Counted from the first letter of the stretch, positions 1 to 8,373 are shown. The stretch: DNA of 36,723 nucleotides from an uncultured Oscillospiraceae bacterium (GCA_910587785.1 CAJUOA010000018.1:1-36723), one strand, 5' to 3'. The notes: generated by a model from the sequence alone, not told the origin. Numbers and translations are program-made.

Positions 1-2
1 AT

Positions 3-488
3 GGTTCCATCTGCTTCGACGGCAGGGACGCAACAGACTACACCCCGGAACAACTGCAAAAACAGATGAGCTACATTGCCCAGGACGTATTCCTTTTCAA
101 CACGACGATCCGCGACAACATCACACTGGGCGAGACCTTTACAGAAGAGCAGCTGCAAAAAGCCCTCCAGGACAGCGCTCTGGCCGGAGACCTCGCCAAC
201 ATGCCCCTTGGCCTCGATACCCCGGTGGGTGAGGAGGGAAGCGCCCTCTCCGGCGGCCAAAAACAGAGGGTAGCAATTGCAAGAGCCCTCATTCATGACC
301 GATCCATCCTTTTAGTGGACGAAGGCACCAGCGCCCTGGACGAAAAAAATGCCGGGATTGTGGAAGAAAGCCTCCTGGGCAATCCGGAGCTGACCCTGAT
401 TCTTGTCAGCCATCACCTCTCTCCGGAGCGCAAGGCGCGGTTTGACGGCGTATACCACCTGGAACCTGTTTCTGTCCAGAACAAATAA
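3..488 (+). CDS. ABC exporter ATP-binding domain, C-terminal part (gene cut by the left edge)
   Basis: The frame is open from the first complete codon at 3, so the start lies outside the window. What remains is the second half of an ATP-binding cassette of the exporter (multidrug/peptide/lipid) type: a Q-loop stretch (YIAQDVFLFNTTIRDNI), the signature LSGGQKQRVAIARAL, Walker B with catalytic glutamate (ILLVDEGTSALD), and the H-loop (LVSHHL). The spacing fits the type-IV exporter family, in which the cassette follows a six-helix membrane domain on the same chain, but the membrane domain is not visible. The substrate cannot be told. A strong terminator directly follows, so this is the last gene of its unit. 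Confidence 0.9.
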   Translation, partial: GSICFDGRDATDYTPEQLQKQMSYIAQDVFLFNTTIRDNITLGETFTEEQLQKALQDSALAGDLANMPLGLDTPVGEEGSALSGGQKQRVAIARALIHDRSILLVDEGTSALDEKNAGIVEESLLGNPELTLILVSHHLSPERKARFDGVYHLEPVSVQNK

Positions 489-501
489 GGCCATCAGCAG
501 C

Positions 502-535
502 CTCCCCCTCCGGTCCTCCGGCGGGGGAGTTTTTT
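502..535 (+). terminator. Rho-independent terminator after the ABC exporter gene
   Basis: Stem CTCCCCC (502-508) pairs with GGGGGAG (523-529), with a further TCCGG/CCGG-type pairing inside, followed at once by six T residues (530-535). It begins 13 bases after the exporter stop codon and separates it from iadA. Confidence 0.9.
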
Positions 536-635
536 GCCGCCCTCCAGCACGAAGACGCTTCCGCCGGGGCTCACGAAGAATTTTATTCCCAAAAGCCAAA
601 AATTTTCCAAACCCCTCCCACAGCCGCCCATTTTG

Positions 636-644
636 TGTTATACT
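636..644 (+). promoter_or_regulatory. Candidate extended -10 promoter for iadA
   Basis: TGTTATACT gives an extended -10 (TG, one base, TATACT at 639-644). I see no convincing -35 at 17 bases upstream (around 616-621). It lies about 70 bases before the iadA start, in an otherwise gene-free interval of 225 bases. Confidence 0.5.
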
Positions 645-713
645 GCACTCCAGGCGGCAGGCACGGCATCTTCCTGCCCTTGAAACACTACCATATTTCG
701 TAAGGAGGTCCCC

Positions 714-1844
714 TTGCTTATGTATCTCATAAAAAACGCGGAGGTCTACGCCCCGGAGCGTCTGGGGAAGCAGGACATCCTGGTCATCAGCGGCAGGATC
801 GTTCAGGTCGCCCGGGACATCGACGTCCGGCTGGAGGGCCTGGAGGTGGTGGACGCCGCCGGGCGCATCGCGGTCCCCGGCTTCCTGGACCCCCACGTCC
901 ACCTCATCGGCGGCGGCGGGGAGGGCGGCTTCCACACCCGCACGCCGGAGTTCCAGATCACCGACGCCATCCGGGGCGGCGTGACCACCCTGGTGGGCGT
1001 GCTGGGCACCGACGGCTTCACCAAGACCGTGGAATCCCTTCTCGCCAAGACCAAGGAGATCTATACTCTCGGCCTCACCGCATACTGCCTCACCGGCTCC
1101 TACCACTGCCCCTCCCCCACTGTCACCGGGGACGTGGCCAAGGACATCGTGTGCATCCAGGAGATCATCGGCTGCAAGCTGGCCATCAGCGACCACCGGG
1201 CCTCCTTCCCCACGGACGAAGAGCTCCGCCGCCTGGCGGCAGACATCCGCATGGCCGCCCTGGTCTCCGGCAAGCCGGGGGTGCTCCACATCCACGTAGG
1301 GGCCCTGCCCACCGCCATCGAACCGATCTTCCGCCTGGTGGAGGACTCCCACATCCCGGTCAAGCACTTCCGCCCCACCCACATGGGACGCCACCGGGAG
1401 GCGGCGGTGCGCTTTACAAAGCTGGGGGGCTACGCGGACATCACCGCCAAGCCCGGCGGCTTCGGCTTCTTCCCGGAGCTGGTCCGCCAGGCGGACAGCC
1501 GCTATCTCACCATCAGCTCCGACGGCAACGGCAGTATGCCCCGCTGGAACGCGGACCGCTCCGCCATCACCGGCATCACCATGGGCCGGGTGACCAGCCT
1601 CAATGAGGTGATGCGGGAGCTGGTCTGCGGCGGCGCAATGGCCCTGGAGGCGTTCCTCCCCTTTGTCACCCGCAACACGGCGGAGAGTCTGGACCTCTTC
1701 CCCCGGAAGGGCGCCATCGCCCCCGGCGCGGACGCGGACCTCCTCCTGCTGGACCAGTCGCTCCATGTCGCCTCCACCATGGCCCGGGGCCGGTGGATGC
1801 TCCGGGAGGGAGAGATGCGCTTTGAGCCGGTCTATCAGGGTTGA
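714..1844 (+). CDS. iadA: Isoaspartyl (beta-aspartyl) dipeptidase, IadA
   Basis: A cytosolic binuclear zinc amidohydrolase expected to split isoaspartyl dipeptides left from degradation of damaged proteins. The protein has 376 residues (E. coli IadA has about 390). Visible metal and active-site residues are H61 and H63 (GFLDPHVHL), K155 as the likely carboxylated bridging lysine (GCKLAISDHR), a histidine around 192-194 (GVLHIHVG), H223 (RPTHMG) and D270 (ISSDGNGSMP). The C-terminal strand region (GAIAPGADADLLLLD) closes the usual amidohydrolase beta-sandwich. The start is TTG at 714, 5 bases after AAGGAGG (702-708); an in-frame ATG at 720 is the alternative. It stands alone between two terminating or promoter regions. 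Dihydroorotase is excluded by the IadA-specific CAISDHR-type motif. Confidence 0.92.
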   Translation: MLMYLIKNAEVYAPERLGKQDILVISGRIVQVARDIDVRLEGLEVVDAAGRIAVPGFLDPHVHLIGGGGEGGFHTRTPEFQITDAIRGGVTTLVGVLGTDGFTKTVESLLAKTKEIYTLGLTAYCLTGSYHCPSPTVTGDVAKDIVCIQEIIGCKLAISDHRASFPTDEELRRLAADIRMAALVSGKPGVLHIHVGALPTAIEPIFRLVEDSHIPVKHFRPTHMGRHREAAVRFTKLGGYADITAKPGGFGFFPELVRQADSRYLTISSDGNGSMPRWNADRSAITGITMGRVTSLNEVMRELVCGGAMALEAFLPFVTRNTAESLDLFPRKGAIAPGADADLLLLDQSLHVASTMARGRWMLREGEMRFEPVYQG

Positions 1845-1971
1845 GCCATTGATAGAAAGGACCCGGGACGGAGGCGGCGTCTCCCCCCGGGGCCCCTCTG
1901 CCCTCGCAGTCCTGCCAAAAACAGAGCGCATTTTTGGGAAAAATCTTAGTAAAATCTTACGCCTCCATTTC

Positions 1972-2000
1972 TTGACACCGGGGGGCTCTGGTGCTATTAT
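1972..2000 (+). promoter_or_regulatory. Promoter of the ATP synthase operon
   Basis: TTGACA (1972-1977), 17-base spacer, TATTAT (1995-2000). This is a near-consensus vegetative promoter. The predicted start of transcription is near 2007, about 25 bases before atpB, leaving room for the ribosome site GAAAGGGG (2017-2024). Confidence 0.88.
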
Positions 2001-2032
2001 GTCCCGTAGCAAAGAAGAAAGGGGTCTGAAAC

Positions 2033-2821
2033 ATGGACAAAAAGCAACGGACGGCGGGGCTTGCGGTGTTTGGCTGTGCCGCGCTGCTGTTTCTCGCCGG
2101 GGCCCTCCTCACCGGCGGCGGGGAGCATGGCTCCATCCAGGAAACCATGCGGGACGCGGTGCTCCACACCTCCGCGAAGGTGAGCCTCTTCGGCCTCAAG
2201 GACGTGAACCCGGGCCTCATCTCCGCCTTTACCGTGACGGGCATCCTGACCGTTCTTGCGCTGGGATTGCGGATCTTCGTGATCCCCCGGTTCCGGTACC
2301 GGCCCGGACGGCTCCAGCTCCTGCTGGAGCAGGCGGTGGGCCTCTTCGACGGCCTGGCCAAGGGCTCCAGCCCCCACCGGAACCGCTTCCTGGGGGCCTA
2401 TGTCTTCGCGGCGGGGGTCTACATCTTCGTGGGCACCCTCTTCGAGCTCCTGGGGCTCCAGGCGGTGACCACGGCGGGGCACTCCGTGTCCCTGCCCGCG
2501 CCCCTCTCCGACGTCAACGGGGCCATCGCCATGGGCTTTCTCAGCTACGGCGTCATCCTCTCCGGCGGCATCGCCGGGGCGGGGCTCAAGGGCGTGGGGC
2601 GGACCCTCAAGGAGTTCTCCCTGCCCATCTCCATGAGCTTCCGTATCTTCGGCGCACTGCTCAGCGGCGCTCTGGTGACGGAGCTGGTCTACCACTACAC
2701 CCAGCTGAGCTTCGTGCTCCCGGTGGTGGTGGGGGTGCTCTTCACCCTGCTCCACGCCCTCATCCAGGCCTATGTGCTCACCATGCTCACCGCCCTCTTC
2801 TACGGAGAGGTGTCGGAGTAG
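2033..2821 (+). CDS. atpB: F-type ATP synthase subunit a
   Basis: Membrane stator subunit that forms the two ion half-channels against the c-ring. It has 262 residues and five to six hydrophobic segments (about 10-27, 63-84, 119-142, 164-186, 200-219, 226-256). The essential arginine is R204 in MSFRIFGALLSG, equivalent to E. coli R210. Q245 in HALIQAYVLTML matches the conserved glutamine of the last helix. The segment LPAPLSDVNGAIAMGFLSYG matches the conserved helix-3 region. The start has GAAAGGGG nine bases upstream. First gene of the operon; no atpI homologue precedes it. Confidence 0.93.
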   Translation: MDKKQRTAGLAVFGCAALLFLAGALLTGGGEHGSIQETMRDAVLHTSAKVSLFGLKDVNPGLISAFTVTGILTVLALGLRIFVIPRFRYRPGRLQLLLEQAVGLFDGLAKGSSPHRNRFLGAYVFAAGVYIFVGTLFELLGLQAVTTAGHSVSLPAPLSDVNGAIAMGFLSYGVILSGGIAGAGLKGVGRTLKEFSLPISMSFRIFGALLSGALVTELVYHYTQLSFVLPVVVGVLFTLLHALIQAYVLTMLTALFYGEVSE

Positions 2822-2863
2822 GGCCCCGCCCTGCCCGGCAGTATGTTATTCTAAGGAGGACTA

Positions 2864-3196
2864 ATGATGAAAACCCTGAAAAGACGCGCACGCACCCTTC
2901 TCACGGCGGGCCTTCTGATGCTGGCCCTTACCGCCCCGGCCTTCGCGGCCTCCGATGCCGCCGCGGACGCCTCGATCTCCGGCAAGGCCATTGCCGCGGC
3001 CATCGTGGTGGGCCTGGCCGCCGCCGGAGGCGCCATCGCCATGGGCATGGCCATCGCCAAGAGCGTGGACGGCATCTCCCGCCAGCCCGAGGCCGAGGGC
3101 AAGATCCGCACCACCCTCATGCTGGGCCTGGTGTTCGTGGAGACGGCGATCATCTACGCCCTGATCGTGGCTATCCTCATCATCTTCGTGCTGTAG
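2864..3196 (+). CDS. atpE: F-type ATP synthase subunit c, with N-terminal signal-like extension
   Basis: Proteolipid of the rotor ring. Two hydrophobic hairpin helices (about 41-66 and 84-110) flank the conserved polar loop SRQPEAEGK (72-80). The ion-binding carboxylate is E93 in LVFVETAIIY. Unusually for the family (70-90 residues), the protein has 110 residues. It begins with a typical cleavable signal sequence (KTLKRRAR, hydrophobic core, APAFA, probable cut after A28). Aligned on the RQPEA loop, the position of the Na+-ligand glutamine (Q32 of Ilyobacter) is M60, and the residue after the glutamate is T94. This favours proton coupling by inference. Two adjacent ATG codons (2864 and 2867) follow AAGGAGGA (2853-2860). 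Confidence 0.92.
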   Translation: MMKTLKRRARTLLTAGLLMLALTAPAFAASDAAADASISGKAIAAAIVVGLAAAGGAIAMGMAIAKSVDGISRQPEAEGKIRTTLMLGLVFVETAIIYALIVAILIIFVL

Positions 3197-3209
3197 GAGG
3201 GCCGCTTCT

Positions 3210-3695
3210 ATGCCCCTGAACATTGATTTACAGCAGATCTGCCTGCATCTGTTCAATTTCACCCTTCTGCTTGCCATTTTGTACTTCCTCCTCTATCAGC
3301 CGGTGAAGGACTTCATGGCAAAGCGGGAGGCCTACTACGCGGACATGGAGCATAAGGCCCAGGAGGCCCTGGACCGCGCCCGGGAGGCCCAGACCGCCTG
3401 TGAGGAGAAGCTTGCCCAGGCGGACGAGGAGATCCACCGCCGGGGGGAGGAGGCCCAGCGCTCCGCCGCCCAGGCGGCGGACGCCCGGCTCGCCCTGGCC
3501 GAGGCCGAGGCGGGCCGCATCCTGGAGCGGGCCCGGGCCGACGCCCAGGCGGAGCGCCAGCGCGCCGCCGGCGAGGCCCGCCGGGAGGTCTCCGACATGG
3601 TGATGGCGGCGGTGGAGAAGCTGGTCCTGGCAGACACCGCCGCGGCCTATGACCAGTTTTTGACGGCGGCCGGAGAGGGGGATGGCGATGCTTGA
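3210..3695 (+). CDS. atpF: F-type ATP synthase subunit b
   Basis: Peripheral-stalk subunit of 161 residues. It has one N-terminal membrane helix (about 12-31, LHLFNFTLLLAILYFLLYQP) and a long charged Ala/Glu/Arg-rich coiled coil (about 35-150). The length is normal for b, so the delta domain has not been fused here as it is in mycobacteria. It follows atpE by 13 bases with its own GGAGG, and its last 14 bases overlap the start of the next gene, a sign of translational coupling. Confidence 0.9.
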   Translation: MPLNIDLQQICLHLFNFTLLLAILYFLLYQPVKDFMAKREAYYADMEHKAQEALDRAREAQTACEEKLAQADEEIHRRGEEAQRSAAQAADARLALAEAEAGRILERARADAQAERQRAAGEARREVSDMVMAAVEKLVLADTAAAYDQFLTAAGEGDGDA

Positions 3696-5451
3696 GGAAA
3701 AAGAGCCCCGCCACGCGGTCATCTACTCCGCCGAGCCCCCGGGGCCGGAGCAGGAGGCCCGCTTCCTCCGCTTCCTCCGGAGCAAGTACGGCCCGGAGAC
3801 CACCCTCAGCTGGGAGAAGAGCGACCGCTACCCCCGGGGCTTCCGTATGGCCGTATATACGGAGTTCTACGACTGGAGCGTGGACGGCCGCCTGCGCCAG
3901 CTGAAGGACCGGCTGGAGGACCTCCCCGCCGGGGAGGGGGACGTGGTGCCCCTCCTGCGGGACGCGGTGAAAAACTGGACGCCCCAGGTCCTTGCGGAGG
4001 AGGAGGGCACGGTATCCAGCGTGGGCGACGGCATCGCCGTAGTGACCGGCCTGGACCACGTCCGATACGGGGAGATCCTCCTCTTCTCCACCCCAGCCGG
4101 GGAGGTCCGGGGCATGGCCCAGGACCTGCGGGAGGGAGAGACGGGATGCGTCCTCTTTGACGAGGACGGCGGCGTCTGCCAGGGCGGGACTGTCCGCCGC
4201 ACCGGCAAGACCGCCGGCGTAGGCGTGGGGGAGGCTCTGATCGGGCGGGTCGTGAACGCCTTGGGCGCGCCCCTGGACGGCAAGGGGGACATCCAGACCC
4301 AGTCCTACCGCCCCCTGGAGCGGCCCGCCCCCGGCATCCTGGAGCGCCGGAGCGTCAGCCGCCCCCTGGAGACGGGCATCCTCGCCATCGACGCCATGTT
4401 CCCCATCGGCCGGGGACAGCGGGAGCTCATCATTGGCGACCGCCAGACCGGCAAGACCGCCATCGCCCTGGACACTATCCTCAACCAGAAGGGCAAGGAC
4501 GTGCTGTGCATCTATGTCTCCATCGGACAGAAGGCCAGCGCCGTGGCCCAGCTGGCGGAGAACCTGCGGCAGCGGGGGGCCATGGACTACACCATCATCG
4601 TCCACGCCTCCGCCAGCGACAGCGCCCCGCTCCAATACGTGGCCCCCTACGCCGGGTGCGCCATGGGAGAGTACTTCATGGAGCAGGGGAGGGACGTGCT
4701 CATCGTCTACGACGACCTGAGCAAGCACGCCATCGCCTACCGGTCCCTGAGCCTCCTCCTGGGCCGCTCCCCGGGCCGGGAGGCCTACCCGGGGGACGTC
4801 TTTTACCTCCACTCCCGCCTGCTGGAGCGCTCCGCCCAGCTCAGCGCGGAAAAGGGCGGCGGCAGTATGACCGCCCTGCCCATCGTGGAGACCCAGGGGG
4901 GCGATGTGGCCGCCTATATCCCCACCAACATCATCTCCATCACCGACGGGCAGATCTTCCTGGAGAGCAGCCTCTTTTTCGCCGGACAGCGTCCGGCGGT
5001 GAACGTGGGCCTCTCCGTCTCCCGCGTGGGCGGGGACGCCCAGACCAAGGCCATGAAGTCCGCCGCCGGGACCCTCCGGCTGGACCTGGCCCAGTACCGG
5101 GAGATGGAGGTGTTCACCCAGTTCGCCAGCGACCTGGACGAGGACACCAAGGCCCAGCTCCGCTACGGCCAGGGGCTCATGCAGCTGCTGCGCCAGGGGC
5201 AGTATGCCCCCCTCGCCCAGTACGAGCAGGTGATCCTGCTCACCGCCGCCCTGGGCCGCCTCTTCATGGACGTGCCGGAATCGGAGACCGGCTCCTTCTC
5301 CCGGGAGCTGCTGGAGGACTTCCGCGCCCGGGCGCCGGAGCTCTGCGGCCGCATCTCCGCCACGGGGCTTTTGACCGGGGAGGACCGGGAGGCCATTTTG
5401 CGGGAGGCCCGGGACTTCATCGCCCGGACCGCCGGGGAGCGGGGGTGGTGA
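3682..5451 (+). CDS. atpA: F-type ATP synthase subunit alpha with fused delta C-terminal-like domain
   Basis: The chain has 589 residues; usual alpha is about 500-515. From about residue 85 it is a standard alpha subunit: Walker A GDRQTGKT (252-259), Walker B VLIVYDD (339-345), arginine finger R448 in SVSRVGG, and a helical C-terminal domain. Residues 10-80 are extra and read like the C-terminal half of delta (AtpH/OSCP): a short beta strand, a helix ending in FLRSKYG, then FYDWSVDGRLRQLKDRL, which fits the family's D-(G)-S-V-x-x-R-L-x-x-L ending. No separate atpH is present between atpF and atpA. The extra part is in frame without any internal ATG near residue 85, so it is not a start mis-call. 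ATG at 3682 or 3688 may be used. Confidence 0.93.
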   Translation: MAMLEEKEPRHAVIYSAEPPGPEQEARFLRFLRSKYGPETTLSWEKSDRYPRGFRMAVYTEFYDWSVDGRLRQLKDRLEDLPAGEGDVVPLLRDAVKNWTPQVLAEEEGTVSSVGDGIAVVTGLDHVRYGEILLFSTPAGEVRGMAQDLREGETGCVLFDEDGGVCQGGTVRRTGKTAGVGVGEALIGRVVNALGAPLDGKGDIQTQSYRPLERPAPGILERRSVSRPLETGILAIDAMFPIGRGQRELIIGDRQTGKTAIALDTILNQKGKDVLCIYVSIGQKASAVAQLAENLRQRGAMDYTIIVHASASDSAPLQYVAPYAGCAMGEYFMEQGRDVLIVYDDLSKHAIAYRSLSLLLGRSPGREAYPGDVFYLHSRLLERSAQLSAEKGGGSMTALPIVETQGGDVAAYIPTNIISITDGQIFLESSLFFAGQRPAVNVGLSVSRVGGDAQTKAMKSAAGTLRLDLAQYREMEVFTQFASDLDEDTKAQLRYGQGLMQLLRQGQYAPLAQYEQVILLTAALGRLFMDVPESETGSFSRELLEDFRARAPELCGRISATGLLTGEDREAILREARDFIARTAGERGW

Positions 5452-5452
5452 C

Positions 5453-6367
5453 ATGCCCAGCGCCAAGGAGATCAAAGACCGCATTTCCAGCGTCCGGGAC
5501 ACCCAGAAGATCACCAACGCCATGTACCTCATCGCCTCCACCAAGATGCGCAAGGCCAAGGCGGACCTGGACCGGACCATGCCCTATTTCAGCGCCCTGC
5601 GGGGGGAGATCAAGCGGATCTTCCGCACCGTGGGCAATATCGACAGCCAATACTTTTTCCCCGAGGGCTCCCAGGAGGACCTGCCCGGCGCCTGCGGCTA
5701 CCTGGTCATCACCGCGGACAAGGGCCTCGCCGGGGCCTACAACCAGAACGCCATCCGGGAGGCCCAGCGCCTCATGGACCAGCACGATGACAACAAGCTC
5801 TTCGTAGTGGGGGAGTACGGCAGGCAGTACTTCTCCTCCCGGGGCGTGCCCATCGAGCAGAGTTTTCTCTACACCGCCCAGAACCCCACCCTCCAGCGCT
5901 CCCGGGACATCTGCTACCAGCTCCTGGACCGCTACCGGGCAGGGGAGCTGGTGAAGATCTTCGTCGTCTACACGGACTTCTCCGGCCTCGCCTCCACAGC
6001 CAGGAGCGTGCGGCTGCTGCCCTTCCACCACGCCCATTTCGCCTCGGCCAGCAGCGAGAAGCGGGTGAAGGTGCCCTTCGGGTTCTCCCCCTCCGTGGAG
6101 ACGGTCCTCGACAGCATCATCCCCAGCTATGTGACAGGCTTTATCTACAGCGCCCTGGTGGACAGCTTCTGCAGCGAGCAGAACGAGCGCATGAAGGCCA
6201 TGGACGCCGCGGGCAAGAACGCCCAGGAGCTCCTGGACGACCTCACCATCCAGAGCAACCATATGCGCCAGGGGGCCATCACCCAGGAGCTGACAGAGAT
6301 TTCCGCCGGGGCCCTGGGCCAGCGGCGGCGGCAGGAACGGCAGACAGAAGGAGGCAATATGCTATGA
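5453..6367 (+). CDS. atpG: F-type ATP synthase subunit gamma
   Basis: Central rotor shaft of 304 residues. The N-terminal helix (PSAKEIKDRISSVRDTQKIT, then NAMYLIASTKMRKA) and the C-terminal helix (about 225-290, RMKAMDAAGKNAQELLDDLT, ending QELTEISAGA) are the two coiled-coil strands typical of gamma, around a Rossmann-like middle (VITADKGLAGAYN). About 16 charged residues extend past the usual C-terminal end. The ATG follows the alpha stop by one base, and the stop overlaps the beta start (ATGA). Confidence 0.93.
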   Translation: MPSAKEIKDRISSVRDTQKITNAMYLIASTKMRKAKADLDRTMPYFSALRGEIKRIFRTVGNIDSQYFFPEGSQEDLPGACGYLVITADKGLAGAYNQNAIREAQRLMDQHDDNKLFVVGEYGRQYFSSRGVPIEQSFLYTAQNPTLQRSRDICYQLLDRYRAGELVKIFVVYTDFSGLASTARSVRLLPFHHAHFASASSEKRVKVPFGFSPSVETVLDSIIPSYVTGFIYSALVDSFCSEQNERMKAMDAAGKNAQELLDDLTIQSNHMRQGAITQELTEISAGALGQRRRQERQTEGGNML

Positions 6368-7770
6368 CCAAGGGAACGATCACTCAGGTGTCCGGCTCCG
6401 TGGTGGACGTGAGGTTCCCCGCCGGACAGCTGCCCCGGATCAGGGAGGCCCTGGCCGTCTCCGTGGACGGGGAGCGCCGGGTCATGGAGGTGGCCTCCCA
6501 CACCGGGAGGGACCGGGTGCGCTGCATCATGCTTGCCGGGAGCGAGGGCCTCGCCCGGGGCATGGAGGTCACCGCCTACGGGCAGGGCATCCGGGTGCCC
6601 GTGGGGGCGTGTACCCTGGGGCGCATGTTCAACGTGCTGGGACAGCCCATCGACGGCGGCGCCCCCATCCCCCGGGAGGCGGAGCGCTGGGACATCCACC
6701 GCCGGGCCCCCGCCTTCGCCGACCAGCGTCCGGCGGTAGAGATCCTGGAGACGGGCATCAAGGTCATCGACCTCCTGGAGCCCTACCCCAAGGGGGGGAA
6801 GATCGGCCTCTTCGGCGGGGCCGGGGTGGGCAAGACCGTGCTCATCCAGGAGCTCATCCACAACGTGGCCATGGAGCACGGCGGGTACTCCATCTTCACC
6901 GGCGTGGGGGAGCGCTCCCGGGAGGGCAACGACCTCTGGCGGGAGATGAACGAGAGCGGCGTGGCGGAGAAGACCGCCCTGGTCTTCGGACAGATGAACG
7001 AATCCCCGGGGGTCCGGATGCGGGTGGCCCTCTCGGGGCTGACCATGGCCGAGTACTTCCGGGACCGGGAGAACAAGGACGTGCTGCTCTTCATCGACAA
7101 CATCTTCCGCTTCGTCCAGGCGGGCAGCGAGGTCTCCACCCTCCTGGGGCGGATGCCCTCCGCCGTGGGCTATCAGCCCACATTGGCCGAGGAGATGGGG
7201 GCCTTGCAGGAGCGCATTGCCTCCACGAAAAACGGCTCCGTCACCTCCGTGCAGGCGGTGTACGTGCCGGCGGACGACCTCACGGACCCGGCCCCCGCCA
7301 CCACCTTCTCCCACCTGGACGCCACTACCGTCCTCAGCCGAAAGATCGCCGAGCAGGGCATCTACCCCGCCGTGGACCCCCTGGGCTCCACCTCCCGTAT
7401 CCTGGAGGCGGACATCGTGGGGGCCGAGCACTACCGCATCGCCCGGGGGGTGCAGACGGTCCTGCAAAAGTACCGGGAGCTCCAGGACATCATCGCCATT
7501 CTGGGCATGGACGAGCTCAGCGAGGCGGATAAGCGCACCGTGAACCGGGCGCGGAAGCTCCAGCGCTTCCTCTCCCAGCCCACCCATGTGGCGGAGAAGT
7601 TCACCGGCGTGCCGGGGGTCTATGTGCCCCTGAGCGAGACCCTGCGGGGCTTCCGGGCCATTTTGGACGGGGAGATGGACTACTACCCTGAGTCCGCCTT
7701 CTTCAACGCCGGGACCCTGGACGACGTGATGGACCGGGCCAGGAAGATGGAGGAGGAGCGGGGCCGTTGA
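6364..7770 (+). CDS. atpD: F-type ATP synthase subunit beta
   Basis: Catalytic subunit of 468 residues. Walker A GGAGVGKT (151-158), catalytic E183 in GVGERSREGND, Walker B region VLLFIDNIFRF (240-250), the family signature PAVDPLGSTSR (335-345) and the DELSE lever (383-387) are all intact. It overlaps atpG by four bases and has GAAGGAGG just upstream, inside the end of atpG. Normally atpC would follow at once, but an unrelated AT-rich gene intervenes. Confidence 0.96.
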   Translation: MTKGTITQVSGSVVDVRFPAGQLPRIREALAVSVDGERRVMEVASHTGRDRVRCIMLAGSEGLARGMEVTAYGQGIRVPVGACTLGRMFNVLGQPIDGGAPIPREAERWDIHRRAPAFADQRPAVEILETGIKVIDLLEPYPKGGKIGLFGGAGVGKTVLIQELIHNVAMEHGGYSIFTGVGERSREGNDLWREMNESGVAEKTALVFGQMNESPGVRMRVALSGLTMAEYFRDRENKDVLLFIDNIFRFVQAGSEVSTLLGRMPSAVGYQPTLAEEMGALQERIASTKNGSVTSVQAVYVPADDLTDPAPATTFSHLDATTVLSRKIAEQGIYPAVDPLGSTSRILEADIVGAEHYRIARGVQTVLQKYRELQDIIAILGMDELSEADKRTVNRARKLQRFLSQPTHVAEKFTGVPGVYVPLSETLRGFRAILDGEMDYYPESAFFNAGTLDDVMDRARKMEEERGR

Positions 7771-7859
7771 GCCCCGCTCCCGCGTTGGCGCGGCACGGAA
7801 AGACAAATCTCAATTAATTGAGTTGGCTAAATTCAGCAAAAAATAAGGAGAGCTTGTCA

Positions 7860-8270
7860 GTGATAAGTTTGGTTGCCCAGCTTGCTCTTTGGATATGGTT
7901 TTTTGGCTGCATAAAATCATATAAGACAAGTAAATGGATATTGTCAAAGGGAGTTGGAATTAAGAGTGCAGAATTTGCAGTGCTGTGCCTTTTTACTACC
8001 GGAGTGGTTTTATATCATGCAGTATATCCTGTTGGGAAATGGTTTTTGCTGTTCGTTTTGTCATGTTGGATAATTGTTCAATTTTTCTGCCATTGGTACT
8101 TTACCATTTTTGGGGTGTCAGAAAAAAAGTTAAAGGGATATAACGAAGGCTTCAGCGATACTGTTCGTTTCATTCCGGCAAGTGATACGAAGCTAATACC
8201 TGATTTCTATCATACAATTCTGCACATTCTCATCCTCATTAACATTGTACTTATTTTCCTGCAGAGATAA
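7860..8270 (+). CDS. Small AT-rich integral membrane protein of unknown function inserted in the atp operon
   Basis: I do not recognise this family. The chosen start is GTG at 7860, nine bases after AAGGAG (7845-7850), giving 136 residues; TTG at 7818 (150 residues) is in frame but has no ribosome site. Four hydrophobic segments are visible: near the N-terminus (SLVAQLALWIWFFGCI), then AEFAVLCLFTTGVVLYHAV, WFLLFVLSCWIIVQFF and the C-terminal HTILHILILINIVLIFL. The cytosol-like linker contains VRFIPASDTKLIPDFYH. Base composition and codon use (ata, ttt, aaa, aag) differ sharply from the GC-rich atp genes on both sides, which suggests recent acquisition. No transposase, integrase or clear target-site repeat was seen at its edges. 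Confidence 0.75.
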   Translation: MISLVAQLALWIWFFGCIKSYKTSKWILSKGVGIKSAEFAVLCLFTTGVVLYHAVYPVGKWFLLFVLSCWIIVQFFCHWYFTIFGVSEKKLKGYNEGFSDTVRFIPASDTKLIPDFYHTILHILILINIVLIFLQR

Positions 8271-8373
8271 GGTATTTCTTATGAATTACAAGTTTTAGGT
8301 TGTATGGACAAATTCCAGTTTATCCAGGAATGCGTATCCGCCCACAGGACCACGCGTAGGATTGGGGAGCAAC

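Noticed and set aside
1845..1970. A terminator after iadA
   Set aside because: Several short GC-rich inverted stretches are present, but no clean stem is followed by a T-run in the right place, so none is reported.
312..2012. Long minus-strand open frame (566 codons) opposite iadA
   Set aside because: It is a GC-rich shadow of the plus-strand gene, with low-complexity Gly/Ala/Arg/His content and no family motif. iadA opposite it has full active-site residues.
3313..5580. Long minus-strand open frame (755 codons) opposite atpF, atpA and atpG
   Set aside because: Antisense shadow of the ATP synthase genes caused by high GC at third positions. Same reasoning for the similar frames at 5417-6262 and 6145-7806, and for plus-strand frames opposite the minus-strand genes.
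7771..7860. Target-site duplication or insertion-sequence ends around the AT-rich membrane gene
   Set aside because: I compared both flanks by eye and found no direct repeat, terminal inverted repeat or transposase remnant.
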